Shown here: in pieces, positions 8,386 to 16,039 of the stretch
How positions within the stretch are numbered: position 1 is the first letter of the stretch
Layout of the letters: every line of letters starts with the position of its first letter
Source of the DNA: Sphingobium jiangsuense
GTDB lineage: Bacteria; Pseudomonadota; Alphaproteobacteria; Sphingomonadales; Sphingomonadaceae
Reading direction: 5' to 3'
Length of the DNA stretch: 64,000 nucleotides
NCBI RefSeq assembly: GCF_014196495.1
Contig: NZ_JACIDT010000002.1
Coordinates: forward strand, 186,001-250,000
The notes under the pieces: generated by a model
Database searches by the model: none
What the model saw: only the letters and a program-made list of their open reading frames with translations
What the model was told of the DNA's origin: nothing
Position numbers and translations under genes: made by a program

Positions 8386-9051
8386 ATGCAGATACTCCTG
8401 AACCTCTTTGATCCCATCACGCTGGTGCTGATGATCGCCGGGTGCGTGGTTCTGGCGACGGCGCAGAACGGCTTTGCCGCGCTGTGGGGCGCCTTCGCCG
8501 CGATGCCGGTGCTGTGGCGCGCCGATCCCGATCGCGACATGCTGCTGGCCCGCGCGACGATGACGCGGGTGGATCATATCGCCAATCTGCGCGGCCTTTC
8601 CTGCACCGACCGGGTGCGCGCCGCCAATCCCTTCCTGGCGACGGCGATCCGCAAGCTGTCCGATACCGAGAGCGTCGACCGGTTCGAGCTGTGGGCGGAG
8701 CAGACCATGGCCGACCGCCGCGCCCGGCATGAAAAGGTTCACAAATTCTGGCTTTCCATCGCCGACAGCGCGCCCGCGCTGGGCATGGCGGGCACCATCG
8801 TCGGCCTTGTCGGCATGTTCAGCGCGATGAACGACCCCGCGAAGATCGGCCCGGCGATGGCGCTGGCGCTGCTGACCACCTTCTACGGCCTGCTGATCGC
8901 CAATCTGGTCGCCGCGCCGATCGCCGCGCGCCTCGCCAACCTGTCGGAGCGCGAGCTGTTCTGGCAGGGCGAGCTGTGCGACCGGATGATTCGCGTGGCG
9001 CGCCGCGAAACCGCGCCCGTCCGCCGCGCCTCCATCAGGGAAGTCGCGTGA
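8386..9051 (+). CDS. motA: Flagellar stator protein MotA/PomA-like (MotA/TolQ/ExbB family)
   Basis: 221 aa inner-membrane channel subunit of the stator. Hydrophobic segments are visible near residues 10-45 and in the C-terminal half (SAPALGMAGTIVGLVGMFSA, then MALALLTTFYGLLIANLVAA), the MotA/ExbB proton-channel domain. I chose the ATG at 8386, with AAGAAGGTGG just upstream, over an in-frame start 33 bp earlier. The GTG of the MotB-like gene overlaps its stop, so the two are translated as a pair. The torque role follows from family and context. Confidence 0.85.
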   Translation: MQILLNLFDPITLVLMIAGCVVLATAQNGFAALWGAFAAMPVLWRADPDRDMLLARATMTRVDHIANLRGLSCTDRVRAANPFLATAIRKLSDTESVDRFELWAEQTMADRRARHEKVHKFWLSIADSAPALGMAGTIVGLVGMFSAMNDPAKIGPAMALALLTTFYGLLIANLVAAPIAARLANLSERELFWQGELCDRMIRVARRETAPVRRASIREVA

Positions 9052-9551
9052 AGGCCGCGGCGGACCCGGCTTTTCTCCGTCGCGGCCGCTGGGCGATCAG
9101 CTTCGCGGACCTGTGCCTGCTGCTGCTGGGTTTTTTCGTGCTGCTTCAGGCGAGCGCGGGAAACCGGCAGGAGGTCGTCGAGGGCGTCGCGCAGCAATTC
9201 GGCGCGCCGGTCGGCCAGACCGAGCGGCTGGCCGCAGCGAGCCTGTTCCAGCCGGGCGAGGCGATCCTCACGCCTGCGGGCGAGGCGCGGATGAAGGCGC
9301 TGGCGCATCAATATGCAGCGGGAGGCGCGAAGGTGGAGATACGCTCGGTCGGGCTCGATCCGGCCGCCAACCGCTTCGACAACTGGGATCTGGCGGCTGC
9401 GCGCGTCGGCTCCGTCGCCCGCAAGCTGGTGCAGGAGGGCATTGCCCGCCAGCGCCTCGTCATTCGCGGGCTGGATCAGGATCAGGGAACGGGCGGCGCG
9501 TCCGGCCAGATGCTGATCCTTACCGCGCGCCCGGCGGACGCCGCGCGATAA
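9048..9551 (+). CDS. motB: Stator protein MotB-like, short OmpA-type peptidoglycan-binding domain
   Basis: 167 aa, starting at a GTG that overlaps the motA stop (GTGA). A single membrane helix near residues 15-37 contains FADLCLLLLGFFVLL; the Asp corresponds to the essential proton-binding Asp of MotB. The periplasmic part is short and has a recognisable but diverged OmpA-like motif (NWDLAAARVGSVARKL). Family members are often about 250-300 aa, so the plug/linker and OmpA domain are compact here. An upstream start in the same frame would overlap motA further and is not favoured. Confidence 0.8.
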   Translation: MKAAADPAFLRRGRWAISFADLCLLLLGFFVLLQASAGNRQEVVEGVAQQFGAPVGQTERLAAASLFQPGEAILTPAGEARMKALAHQYAAGGAKVEIRSVGLDPAANRFDNWDLAAARVGSVARKLVQEGIARQRLVIRGLDQDQGTGGASGQMLILTARPADAAR

Positions 9552-9581
9552 TCGCCGCTTGCTCACCGTGCCTTTTGAAAA

Positions 9582-9597
9582 TGGCACGATTCCTGCT
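9582..9597 (+). promoter_or_regulatory. Sigma-54 promoter of flgA
   Basis: TGGCACGATTCCTGCT matches TGGCACG-N4-(T/C)TGCW with GG-N10-GC spacing and lies about 52 bp before the flgA ATG, in the gap after motB. Confidence 0.8.
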
Positions 9598-9648
9598 TTA
9601 TGATCTTCGACAAGGGTTCGTTCGCGCGAACGGAATGGGAGATCGTAT

Positions 9649-10215
9649 ATGGCACGCATCGCCGCGAAGTTGCTGGCTGTCCTCGCCTTGCTGCCGGGCG
9701 CGCCCGCGCTGGCGCAGCAGCAGCGGTTCGAGAATCTGGACCGGCTGGACAGTCTGGTCGCGATGACCGTCGGCGCCGCCATCGGCCAGCCCGGCGGACC
9801 GGTCGCGCCGGTGGACCGCCGCCTGCGGCTGGCCGCCTGCCCGGATCTGCCGGAAGTGACAGGTCCCGCCTTCGGCGCCGCCATCGTGCAGTGCAAGGCG
9901 ATCGGCTGGCGCATTCGCGTGCCGTTGCAACCGGGCGCGGGGGAAGCGTCGATGGGTATGGCCGCGGCCCGTCCCGCCGCCTATGGCCGCGCGGCCGCGC
10001 CTGTTGTGCGCAAGGAAGTCATCATCAAGCGCGGCGACCCCGTGCAACTGGTCGCCGGAGGCGCGGCCTTCACCGTTTCGCGGCAGATGATCGCCGACGA
10101 GGATGGCGCGGCGGGCGACCTGATCCGGGTGCGCAATGACTCGAAATCGGATCCGGTGCTGGCGCAGGTGATGGAAAACGGTATTGTTCGCGTTCCGGGA
10201 TTTAAGGAATATTAA
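9649..10215 (+). CDS. flgA: P-ring assembly chaperone FlgA
   Basis: Periplasmic chaperone for FlgI polymerisation, 188 aa. A signal peptide ends near GAPALAQ. The C-terminal SAF-type FlgA domain is recognisable from VVRKEVIIKRGDPVQLVAGG to ENGIVRVPGF. The central region is Ala/Gly/Pro rich. It has its own sigma-54 promoter and is followed by flgM with a sigma-28-like element overlapping its last codons. Confidence 0.9.
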   Translation: MARIAAKLLAVLALLPGAPALAQQQRFENLDRLDSLVAMTVGAAIGQPGGPVAPVDRRLRLAACPDLPEVTGPAFGAAIVQCKAIGWRIRVPLQPGAGEASMGMAAARPAAYGRAAAPVVRKEVIIKRGDPVQLVAGGAAFTVSRQMIADEDGAAGDLIRVRNDSKSDPVLAQVMENGIVRVPGFKEY

Positions 10216-10228
10216 ATTCGGCCGTTAT
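10202..10228 (+). promoter_or_regulatory. Candidate sigma-28 promoter of flgM
   Basis: TTAAGGAA, an 11 bp spacer and GCCGTTAT. The -10 box is the same GCCGTT type as at the flagellin promoters, and the spacing equals the enteric sigma-28 consensus. It overlaps the end of flgA and lies about 28 bp before flgM, allowing late flgM expression. Confidence 0.6.
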
Positions 10229-10256
10229 CAGACGCGATAGTCGGAAAGGATTTGTA

Positions 10257-10538
10257 ATGATCAAATCGATCAATCAGTCGATCGGATCGCCCGTCGATCT
10301 GGCAAAGCTGCGGGAAGGCGGCAAGGCGCGGTCCGCTTCGGCCGCGACGGATGGCATCACGGGCGGTGGCGCGCCGGTCGCGGGCGCCTCCACGCCGTCC
10401 GCGCGCATGGCCGCCGAAGGCGCGCCGGTGGATATGGACCGGGTGGCGGCGATCAAGGAAGCCATCGCCTCGGGCAATTATCCGGTCAATGCCGATGCCA
10501 TCGCGGAAAAGATGATCGCGCTGGATCTGGATCGCTAA
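10257..10538 (+). CDS. flgM: Anti-sigma-28 factor FlgM
   Basis: 93 aa secreted inhibitor of FliA. The N-terminus is low-complexity and likely disordered (Ala/Gly/Ser). The C-terminal half has the sigma-binding region: VDMDRVAAIKEAIASGNYPV followed by NADAIAEKMIALDLD, the standard FlgM motif. Completion of the hook-basal body exports FlgM and frees FliA (encoded at 14190), which switches on the late genes found elsewhere in this window. Confidence 0.92.
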   Translation: MIKSINQSIGSPVDLAKLREGGKARSASAATDGITGGGAPVAGASTPSARMAAEGAPVDMDRVAAIKEAIASGNYPVNADAIAEKMIALDLDR

Positions 10539-10539
10539 G

Positions 10540-10842
10540 ATGGCCCGCGAACAGGTGCAGGCGCTGGAGCAGGCTTTCGACGACCTGCGCCTGGCGCTGG
10601 GCGGCGGCGATCCCGCGCGCATGATTTCGGCCGGAGAAGCGGTGCGGCTCGCCTGCGAGACCGTGCGCACCGGCGCGGGTGCGGAGCTGGACGGCGAGAC
10701 GCGGCTGGCGCTGGAAAATCTGCTGCCGATGGTCGAGGCGACGCGCGTTCACATCAACCTTGCCGCCGACGACGCGCGCCAGCGCATCGACCTGCTCGCC
10801 CAGCAGGGCATAGAGACCGCCGCCGCGACCTACGCGCGCTGA
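10540..10842 (+). CDS. FlgN-like small helical protein, putative export chaperone
   Basis: 100 aa, entirely helical by composition (Ala, Glu, Leu, Arg rich), starting 2 bp after the flgM stop. The position directly after flgM is where flgN, the export chaperone for FlgK and FlgL, normally lies. Size and heptad-like pattern fit (VQALEQAFDDLRLAL, LENLLPMVEATRVHINLAAD), but sequence identity to known FlgN cannot be judged by eye. The assignment is from context. Confidence 0.6.
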   Translation: MAREQVQALEQAFDDLRLALGGGDPARMISAGEAVRLACETVRTGAGAELDGETRLALENLLPMVEATRVHINLAADDARQRIDLLAQQGIETAAATYAR

Positions 10843-10866
10843 GCGATCCTTGCCGATAACGGTTCG

Positions 10867-10894
10867 AAAGCGCGGGGTTCCTCCGCGCTTTTTC
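10867..10894 (+). terminator. Rho-independent terminator after flgM/flgN-like genes
   Basis: Stem AAAGCGCGG / CCGCGCTTT with a short loop, followed by TTTTTCG. It lies 25 bp after the stop of the FlgN-like gene. Confidence 0.85.
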
Positions 10895-10923
10895 GTTGGG
10901 ATGACGTTTTCTGATCCCCTCTC

Positions 10924-11004
10924 CGTTCGGGCTGAGCTTGTCGAAGCCCTGTCTTCTTCCAGCCCCAAGAGAAAAGCAGCCCTTCGACAAGCTCAGGGCG
11001 AACG
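10924..11004. repeat. Palindromic intergenic repeat, family I, copy 1
   Basis: Long imperfect inverted repeat. The left arm runs CGTTCGGGCTGAGCTTGTCG, the right arm CTTCGACAAGCTCAG then GGCGAACG, with a centre containing CCAAGAGAAAAGCAGCC. Two further copies share arms and centre (43916-44015 and 51947-52047, the latter inverted). It lies between the terminator above and the sigma-54 promoter at 11080. Confidence 0.85.
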
Positions 11005-11079
11005 AGTGTGGACAGGGCGACCGGTTAGGATGGTTCGCCCGTTTCTCCCGATCATTCCCTGAAAACCCGCCCAAAAAAC

Positions 11080-11095
11080 TGGCATGGTTATTGCT
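11080..11095 (+). promoter_or_regulatory. Sigma-54 promoter of the transglycosylase-flhA-fliA unit
   Basis: TGGCATGGTTATTGCT fits TGGCACG-N4-TTGCW with a single mismatch (C to T) and correct GG-N10-GC spacing. It lies 34 bp before the transglycosylase start. Confidence 0.83.
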
Positions 11096-11128
11096 TTATA
11101 ACCAGTGCAAGTTTTTCAGGGTTAGGGA

Positions 11129-11980
11129 ATGTCCGTTTTTTCCGATCTTTCCGTTGGCGGCACCAGCCGCAATCGCGTGACGAACGCGATTGCGATGGCG
11201 AGCCAGCGCACGGGGATGGATTTCGCCTATCTGCTGGGTCAGGCGAAGATCGAAAGCAGCCTCAACCCGACCGCGAAGGCCTCGACCTCCTCGGCCAAGG
11301 GGCTGTATCAGTTCATCGACCAGAGCTGGCTCGCCGTGATCGACCGGCACGGCAGCGATCATGGGCTGGGCTGGGCGGCCGATGCGGTCCAGCGCGGGGC
11401 CAATGGGCGCTATTATGTGTCCGACCCGACCTTGCGCCAGCAGATACTCGACCTGCGCAACCATCCGGAAACCGCATCGGTGATGGCGGCCGAGCATGCC
11501 GCCGACAACAAGGCCTATCTCGAAAGCCGCCTTGGGCGCGAGGCGGAGCCGGTAGACCTCTATCTCGCCCATTTCCTGGGCGCGGGCGGGGCGGCCAAGT
11601 TCCTCGCCGTCCATGACAGCAATCCCTATGCGGGCGCCGCCTCGATGTTCCCGTCGGCGGCGGCGGCCAACCGCTCGATCTTCTACGACAGGTCCGGCAA
11701 TCCGCGCAGCTTTGCCGACATCCGGCAAAAATTTGCCGCCAAGCTGCAAAACGGCGTCGAAAGCGCCCTGAATGGCCAGACGGGCGGTTCCGGCTGGGCG
11801 GCCTCTTCCGCCGCCGCCGACCTGCCGCAGGGCAAGACGGTGCAGCCGGCCGATTATGTCCGCGTGGAGACCGAACGGCTCCAGCAATCCTCGCAAAGCC
11901 TGACGGAGGATGAACTCCTGCGTCCGCAACCGGCGACCGCCCGGCTCGCCTATCTCATGCTCGCCACCTTCGGAAGGTAA
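11129..11980 (+). CDS. Flagellum-associated lytic transglycosylase (SLT fold)
   Basis: 283 aa. The catalytic glutamate is probably E42 in LLGQAKIESSLNPTAKA, followed by AKGLYQFIDQSW, the SLT (Slt70/MltE-like) motif. No signal peptide is obvious; the protein starts MSVFSDLSVGGTSRN, so export may be through the flagellar apparatus, as proposed for other flagellar SLT enzymes. Position next to flhA, a sigma-54 promoter and the single-domain FlgJ at 1969 suggest that it cuts the peptidoglycan hole for the rod. The C-terminal 100 residues are Ala/Ser/Gln rich with no known fold visible. Confidence 0.85.
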   Translation: MSVFSDLSVGGTSRNRVTNAIAMASQRTGMDFAYLLGQAKIESSLNPTAKASTSSAKGLYQFIDQSWLAVIDRHGSDHGLGWAADAVQRGANGRYYVSDPTLRQQILDLRNHPETASVMAAEHAADNKAYLESRLGREAEPVDLYLAHFLGAGGAAKFLAVHDSNPYAGAASMFPSAAAANRSIFYDRSGNPRSFADIRQKFAAKLQNGVESALNGQTGGSGWAASSAAADLPQGKTVQPADYVRVETERLQQSSQSLTEDELLRPQPATARLAYLMLATFGR

Positions 11981-11989
11981 GACCACCCC

Positions 11990-14128
11990 ATGACCCGTAC
12001 CCAAATGAACGGCAAAGTCTGGATGAACACGGCGAGAGGGGCGGTGCTGCCGTTCGCGACGCTGCTGATGGTCATGTTCATGGTGGTGCCGGTGCCGTCG
12101 ATCCTGCTGGATATCGGCTTCATCGGCAATATCACGATCAGCCTCGCGGTGCTGATGGTCGCGCTGAACGCGGCGCGCCCGCTCGACTTTTCCAGCTTCC
12201 CGACGGTGCTGCTGTTCGCGACGCTGATGCGCCTCGCGCTCAACGTCGCGTCCACCCGCGTGGTGCTGGTCGACGGGCATAACGGGCCGGACGCGGCCGG
12301 GCATGTGATCGAATCCTTCGGCAATTTCCTGATCGGCGGCGACTATGTCGTCGGCCTGTTCGTGTTCGCGATCCTGATGATCATCAACCTGGTCGTCATC
12401 ACCAAGGGCGCGGGGCGCGTGTCGGAAGTGTCCGCCCGCTTCACGCTGGATGCGATGCCCGGCAAGCAGATGGCGATCGACGCCGACCTCAACGCCGGGC
12501 TGCTCAGCCCCGAAGAGGCGAAGCTGCGCCGCGCCGAAGTCGCGACCGAGGCGGATTTCTACGGCTCGATGGACGGCGCCAGCAAGTTCGTGAAGGGCGA
12601 CGCCATCGCAGGCGTGCTCATCCTCATCATCAACATCATCGGCGGCATCATCCTCGGCACGGTCAGCCACGGGCTGTCGCTGTCGGAAGCCGCACAGACC
12701 TATGTGATCCTCGCCATCGGCGACGCGCTGGTGGCGCAGGTGCCCGCGCTGATCCTGTCGATCGCGGCGGCGAGCATCGTCACCCGCGTCAACAGCGAGC
12801 ACGACCTGGGCGGCCAGATCGCCAACCAGTTCGGCAGCGGCAAGGCATGGACGCCGGTGGCGGCGATCCTCGGCATCATGGGCGTCATCCCCGGCATGCC
12901 GCACATGGTCATCCTGCCGACGGCGGCGCTGTGCGGCTTCGTCGCCTGGCGCCTGCGCAAGGCCGCCAGGGTGCAGGCCGAAGCCGCCGCCGCCCCGGCC
13001 GCGCCGGAGCCGGAAAACCCGGCGAAGATCGACTGGGCGGACGTGTCGGACGGCGCGGTACTGGGGCTGGAGGTCGGCTATGCGCTGATCCCGCTGGTGG
13101 ACGACCGCAAGGGCGCGCCACTGATGGCGCGCATCACCGGCATCCGCAAGCAGCTCTCGCGCGAGTTGGGCTTCGTCGTGCCGCTGGTGCGGGTGAAGGA
13201 CAATCTCTCGCTCGAACCGCACGGCTATCGCATCACCATCGGCGGCGTTATCGTCGGCGAGGACGAGGTGTGGCCGGAGGACCTGCTGGCGCTCGACAGC
13301 GGCGCGCTGGAAGGCACGGTGCCCGGCCGCGCGGTCAAGGACCCGACCTTCGGCCTCGACGCGGTGTGGATCCGCCCGGAAATGCGCAGCGAGGCGGTGG
13401 TCGCGGGCTATACCGTGGTCGATCCCTCGACCGTGGTGGCGACCCACCTCAACCAGCTCATCACGATGAACGCGTCGGAAATGTTCGGCATGGACGAGGC
13501 GCGCAAGCTGATCGACAATCTGAAGGAAGCCGCGCCGCAACTGGCCGACGGGCTGACGCCGGGCCTGCTGAACCTCGCCCAGATCACCGCGCTGTGCCGC
13601 GCGCTGCTGGCCGAGGGCATTCCGCTCAAGGATTTCCGCCGCATCTGCGAGGCGATGATCGACGCGGTGAAACCGGACATGACGCCGGAGCAGCTGGTCG
13701 AGGCGGTGCGCCAGCGCATCGGCTCGCTCATCATCCAGACGCTGGTGCCGGTGAAGATGCCGCTGCCGGTCATCACCCTCGACGGCGATCTGGAAGGCTT
13801 GCTGGCGCAGGCGATGCGGGTCGCGGGCGATGCGCGCCACCCGATCGAACCGGCGCTGGCCGGGCGCATCACCGAGGCCGTCATTCAGGGCGCCCGCCCG
13901 CTGATGGCCGAGGCGCGCAATTTCGCTATCGTCACCTCGCCGCTGGCGCGCCGGGCGCTGGCGCGGCTGTTCAAGCCGCACCTGCCCGAAACGCCGGTGC
14001 TGTCCTTCCTCGAAATCCCGGACGGCAAGCCGGTCGAGGTGGTCGCCGTCGTCGGCGGCGTGGACAAGCCGAAGCCGCGCCACGATCCGCTGCCGGGATC
14101 GGCGGCCCATCATGAGAGAATGGCGTGA
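11990..14128 (+). CDS. flhA: Flagellar type III export gate protein FlhA
   Basis: 712 aa. The N-terminal half has about eight membrane segments (for example LPFATLLMVMFMVVPVPSIL). The conserved FHIPEP-family loop reads GAGRVSEVSARFTLDAMPGK then QMAIDADLNAGLLSPEEA. The cytoplasmic half from residue 345 binds export chaperones. It starts 10 bp after the transglycosylase gene and ends 62 bp before fliA, so the three probably share the sigma-54 promoter at 11080. Confidence 0.97.
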   Translation: MTRTQMNGKVWMNTARGAVLPFATLLMVMFMVVPVPSILLDIGFIGNITISLAVLMVALNAARPLDFSSFPTVLLFATLMRLALNVASTRVVLVDGHNGPDAAGHVIESFGNFLIGGDYVVGLFVFAILMIINLVVITKGAGRVSEVSARFTLDAMPGKQMAIDADLNAGLLSPEEAKLRRAEVATEADFYGSMDGASKFVKGDAIAGVLILIINIIGGIILGTVSHGLSLSEAAQTYVILAIGDALVAQVPALILSIAAASIVTRVNSEHDLGGQIANQFGSGKAWTPVAAILGIMGVIPGMPHMVILPTAALCGFVAWRLRKAARVQAEAAAAPAAPEPENPAKIDWADVSDGAVLGLEVGYALIPLVDDRKGAPLMARITGIRKQLSRELGFVVPLVRVKDNLSLEPHGYRITIGGVIVGEDEVWPEDLLALDSGALEGTVPGRAVKDPTFGLDAVWIRPEMRSEAVVAGYTVVDPSTVVATHLNQLITMNASEMFGMDEARKLIDNLKEAAPQLADGLTPGLLNLAQITALCRALLAEGIPLKDFRRICEAMIDAVKPDMTPEQLVEAVRQRIGSLIIQTLVPVKMPLPVITLDGDLEGLLAQAMRVAGDARHPIEPALAGRITEAVIQGARPLMAEARNFAIVTSPLARRALARLFKPHLPETPVLSFLEIPDGKPVEVVAVVGGVDKPKPRHDPLPGSAAHHERMA

Positions 14129-14189
14129 TCATCGCCGGGATGATCGCCGGACAGGCAATGAAGCGTTGGAATAAGGGACTGATTTCAGC

Positions 14190-14930
14190 ATGTTCATGAA
14201 CCGGATTGCAGCCGATGGGGATGCGCTGACATATGGCCGCACCGCCCGATCGCCGAGCCCAGAGCAACTGGCGCGGCAATATATGCCGCTGGTGCGCAAG
14301 ATCGCCTGGCATGTGCATGGCCGCGTATCGAGCGCGATCGACATCGAGGACCTGCTCCAGATCGGCATGGTCGCGCTGGTCGAAGCCGCCAACAGCTTTG
14401 AGGATCGCGGGCTTGGCTTCGCCTCCTATGCGCAGATGCGCATTCGCGGCGCGATGATCGACAGCCTGCGCCGCCAGGCGACGATCTGCCGCTCCGCCAT
14501 GGCCAAGCGCAAGCAGTTGACCGAGGTGCGCCGGCGGCTGGAGCAGCGGCTGGGGCGGACCCCCGGCGAAACCGAGATGGCGGCCGAGATGAACCTCGAC
14601 GCCGCCGCCTATCGCGAGATGGTCGACGCGGCGGAGATGGTGCAGGAACAGAGCATGGACGAGGTCTATTCCGACCAGTCGATGTGGTTCGCCGATCTGG
14701 AGGAGCGCGCCGACGAGAAGCTGGAGCGGGAATCGCTGAAGGCGATGCTCGCCGGTTCCATCCGCCAATTGCCGGAACGCGAGGCGATGGTGCTGCAGCT
14801 CTATTTCGTCGAGGAGATGAACCTGGAGGAGATCGGCGCGACGCTGGATATCGGCGCGGCGCGGGTGTGCCAGATCAAGAAGGCCGCGCTCGACAAGCTG
14901 CGCGGCATGCTGCGCGAGTGGAACGACTGA
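14190..14930 (+). CDS. fliA: Flagellar sigma factor FliA (sigma-28)
   Basis: 246 aa group-3 sigma factor. Region 2 is seen at YMPLVRKIAWHVHGRVSSAI then DIEDLLQIGMVALVEAANSF and FASYAQMRIRGAMIDSLRRQ. Region 3 follows (GRTPGETEMAAEMNLD), and region 4 is LPEREAMVLQLYFVEEMNLE then EIGATLDIGAARVCQIKKAA. It should read the yAAA-N15-CCGwT elements reported in this window and be held in check by FlgM. Two start codons are possible (MFMN at 14190 or 14196). Confidence 0.95.
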   Translation: MFMNRIAADGDALTYGRTARSPSPEQLARQYMPLVRKIAWHVHGRVSSAIDIEDLLQIGMVALVEAANSFEDRGLGFASYAQMRIRGAMIDSLRRQATICRSAMAKRKQLTEVRRRLEQRLGRTPGETEMAAEMNLDAAAYREMVDAAEMVQEQSMDEVYSDQSMWFADLEERADEKLERESLKAMLAGSIRQLPEREAMVLQLYFVEEMNLEEIGATLDIGAARVCQIKKAALDKLRGMLREWND

Positions 14931-15060
14931 ACATGGTCCGGCTTCCCCGCGCGGCAGAGGGCGGGGAAGGGGGATGGTAAGAGGGCTGGAAAGCGTCATG
15001 GGCCGGGCTGGCCATTGACCGGCACGGCGTTCGGCCCTTATGCCTTGCGGGATGACCGGG

Positions 15061-15750
15061 ATGAATAGCCTCAAGGGAAAGACCCGTCTGATTTTTGCCG
15101 GAGCCGTCGCGGCTCTCGTCGTGCTGACCTTCGGCATCATGCTGAAGGGCGTCTATCTTTCCCTGCGCGACGGCGCGGGCGCCGCAAAGACGGAGGGCGC
15201 GGGCAAGCAGGCCGCGGGCGTTTCTCCGGCCGTTTCCTTGGCTCCATCACCCGCCGCCGCAAGCGCCCCTCAATCCTTGCCGGACGCGAACGCGGTCGCC
15301 GCCGCTTTCCGGGTGAAGCGCATCCTCAAGATCGACAGCCCGCTGCGCCATGGCGATTATCATTGGGACGACAAGGACGTGCCCGCCGGGCCGGTGGTCG
15401 TCACCGTCGACCTGAAGGCGCAGACGCTCTCCGTGTTCCGCGCCGGGTACGAGATCGGCGCGGCCGTCATCCTCTACGGCGCCACCGACAAGCCCAGCCC
15501 GCTCGGCGTCTTTCCCGTCCAGCGGAAGATCGCCGACTATCATTCGCGCACCTATGACAATGCGCCCATGCCCTTCACCTTGTGGCTGACCAATGACGGC
15601 GTGGCGATCCACGGCAGCGACGTCGAATGGGGCAGGGCGACGCATGGCTGCATCGGTGTGCCCACCCCGTTCGCGAAAAAACTCTTCGCCGCCGTCCAGC
15701 CGGGCGATCCGGTCATCATCACCGACGGGAAGATGATGCAGGTGAATTGA
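15061..15750 (+). CDS. L,D-transpeptidase (YkuD domain), membrane-anchored
   Basis: 229 aa. One N-terminal membrane helix (LIFAGAVAALVVLTFGIMLK), an Ala/Pro-rich linker to about residue 90, then a YkuD domain from VVVTVDLKAQTLSVF. The catalytic motif is complete: AIHGSDVEWGRATHGCIGVP with the nucleophilic Cys in HGCIGVP. Such enzymes make 3-3 peptidoglycan crosslinks or attach proteins to peptidoglycan. The start was set at the ATG at 15061; ATGs at 15052 and 15040 are in frame. A flagellar role is not shown; it may simply sit here. Confidence 0.85.
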   Translation: MNSLKGKTRLIFAGAVAALVVLTFGIMLKGVYLSLRDGAGAAKTEGAGKQAAGVSPAVSLAPSPAAASAPQSLPDANAVAAAFRVKRILKIDSPLRHGDYHWDDKDVPAGPVVVTVDLKAQTLSVFRAGYEIGAAVILYGATDKPSPLGVFPVQRKIADYHSRTYDNAPMPFTLWLTNDGVAIHGSDVEWGRATHGCIGVPTPFAKKLFAAVQPGDPVIITDGKMMQVN

Positions 15751-15808
15751 GGTTGTGGGGCGGGTGTTTTGGGGGCGGCTTGCGAACCGAAGCGGAGCGT
15801 AGCCCTTA

Positions 15809-15920
15809 CCGTCACCCTGAACTTGGTTAGCTGTGCTGGCCTTCGGTTCAGGGTCCATTTCACCGGATTGACCGACGGTCTGTTGGGCCTGATGGATGCT
15901 GAAACAAGTTCAGCATGACG
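15809..15920. repeat. Palindromic intergenic repeat, family III
   Basis: Two nested imperfect palindromes: GTCACCCTGAAC / GTTCAGGGTCC on the left and GATGCTGAA / TTCAGCATGACG on the right. The outer ends (CCGTCACCC, GCATGACG) resemble family II ends. It fills much of the 289 bp gap between the L,D-transpeptidase and the convergent HAD gene. One copy seen here. Confidence 0.65.
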
Positions 15921-15976
15921 ATTGGATTATGGTACTCCCACTCCCAAATAGCTATCCCAAGGCCGGAACCACCAAC

Positions 15977-16009
15977 AAAAAAGCAGGCCGGCGCTATTCG
16001 CCAGCCTGC
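15977..16009 (-). terminator. Terminator of the HAD-superfamily gene
   Basis: On the minus strand a 11 bp stem (GCAGGCTGGCG / CGCCGGCCTGC, one wobble) is followed by TTTTTTG. It lies 31 bp past the stop at 16040. Confidence 0.85.
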
Positions 16010-16039
16010 CCTTTGCTTTCGCTGGGGTAATGCTTCGGT

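Noticed and set aside
11096..14113. 1005-codon open frame on the minus strand, opposite the transglycosylase and flhA
   Set aside because: His/Arg/Asp-rich composition without any fold, exactly antisense to two clear genes; a product of high GC at third codon positions.
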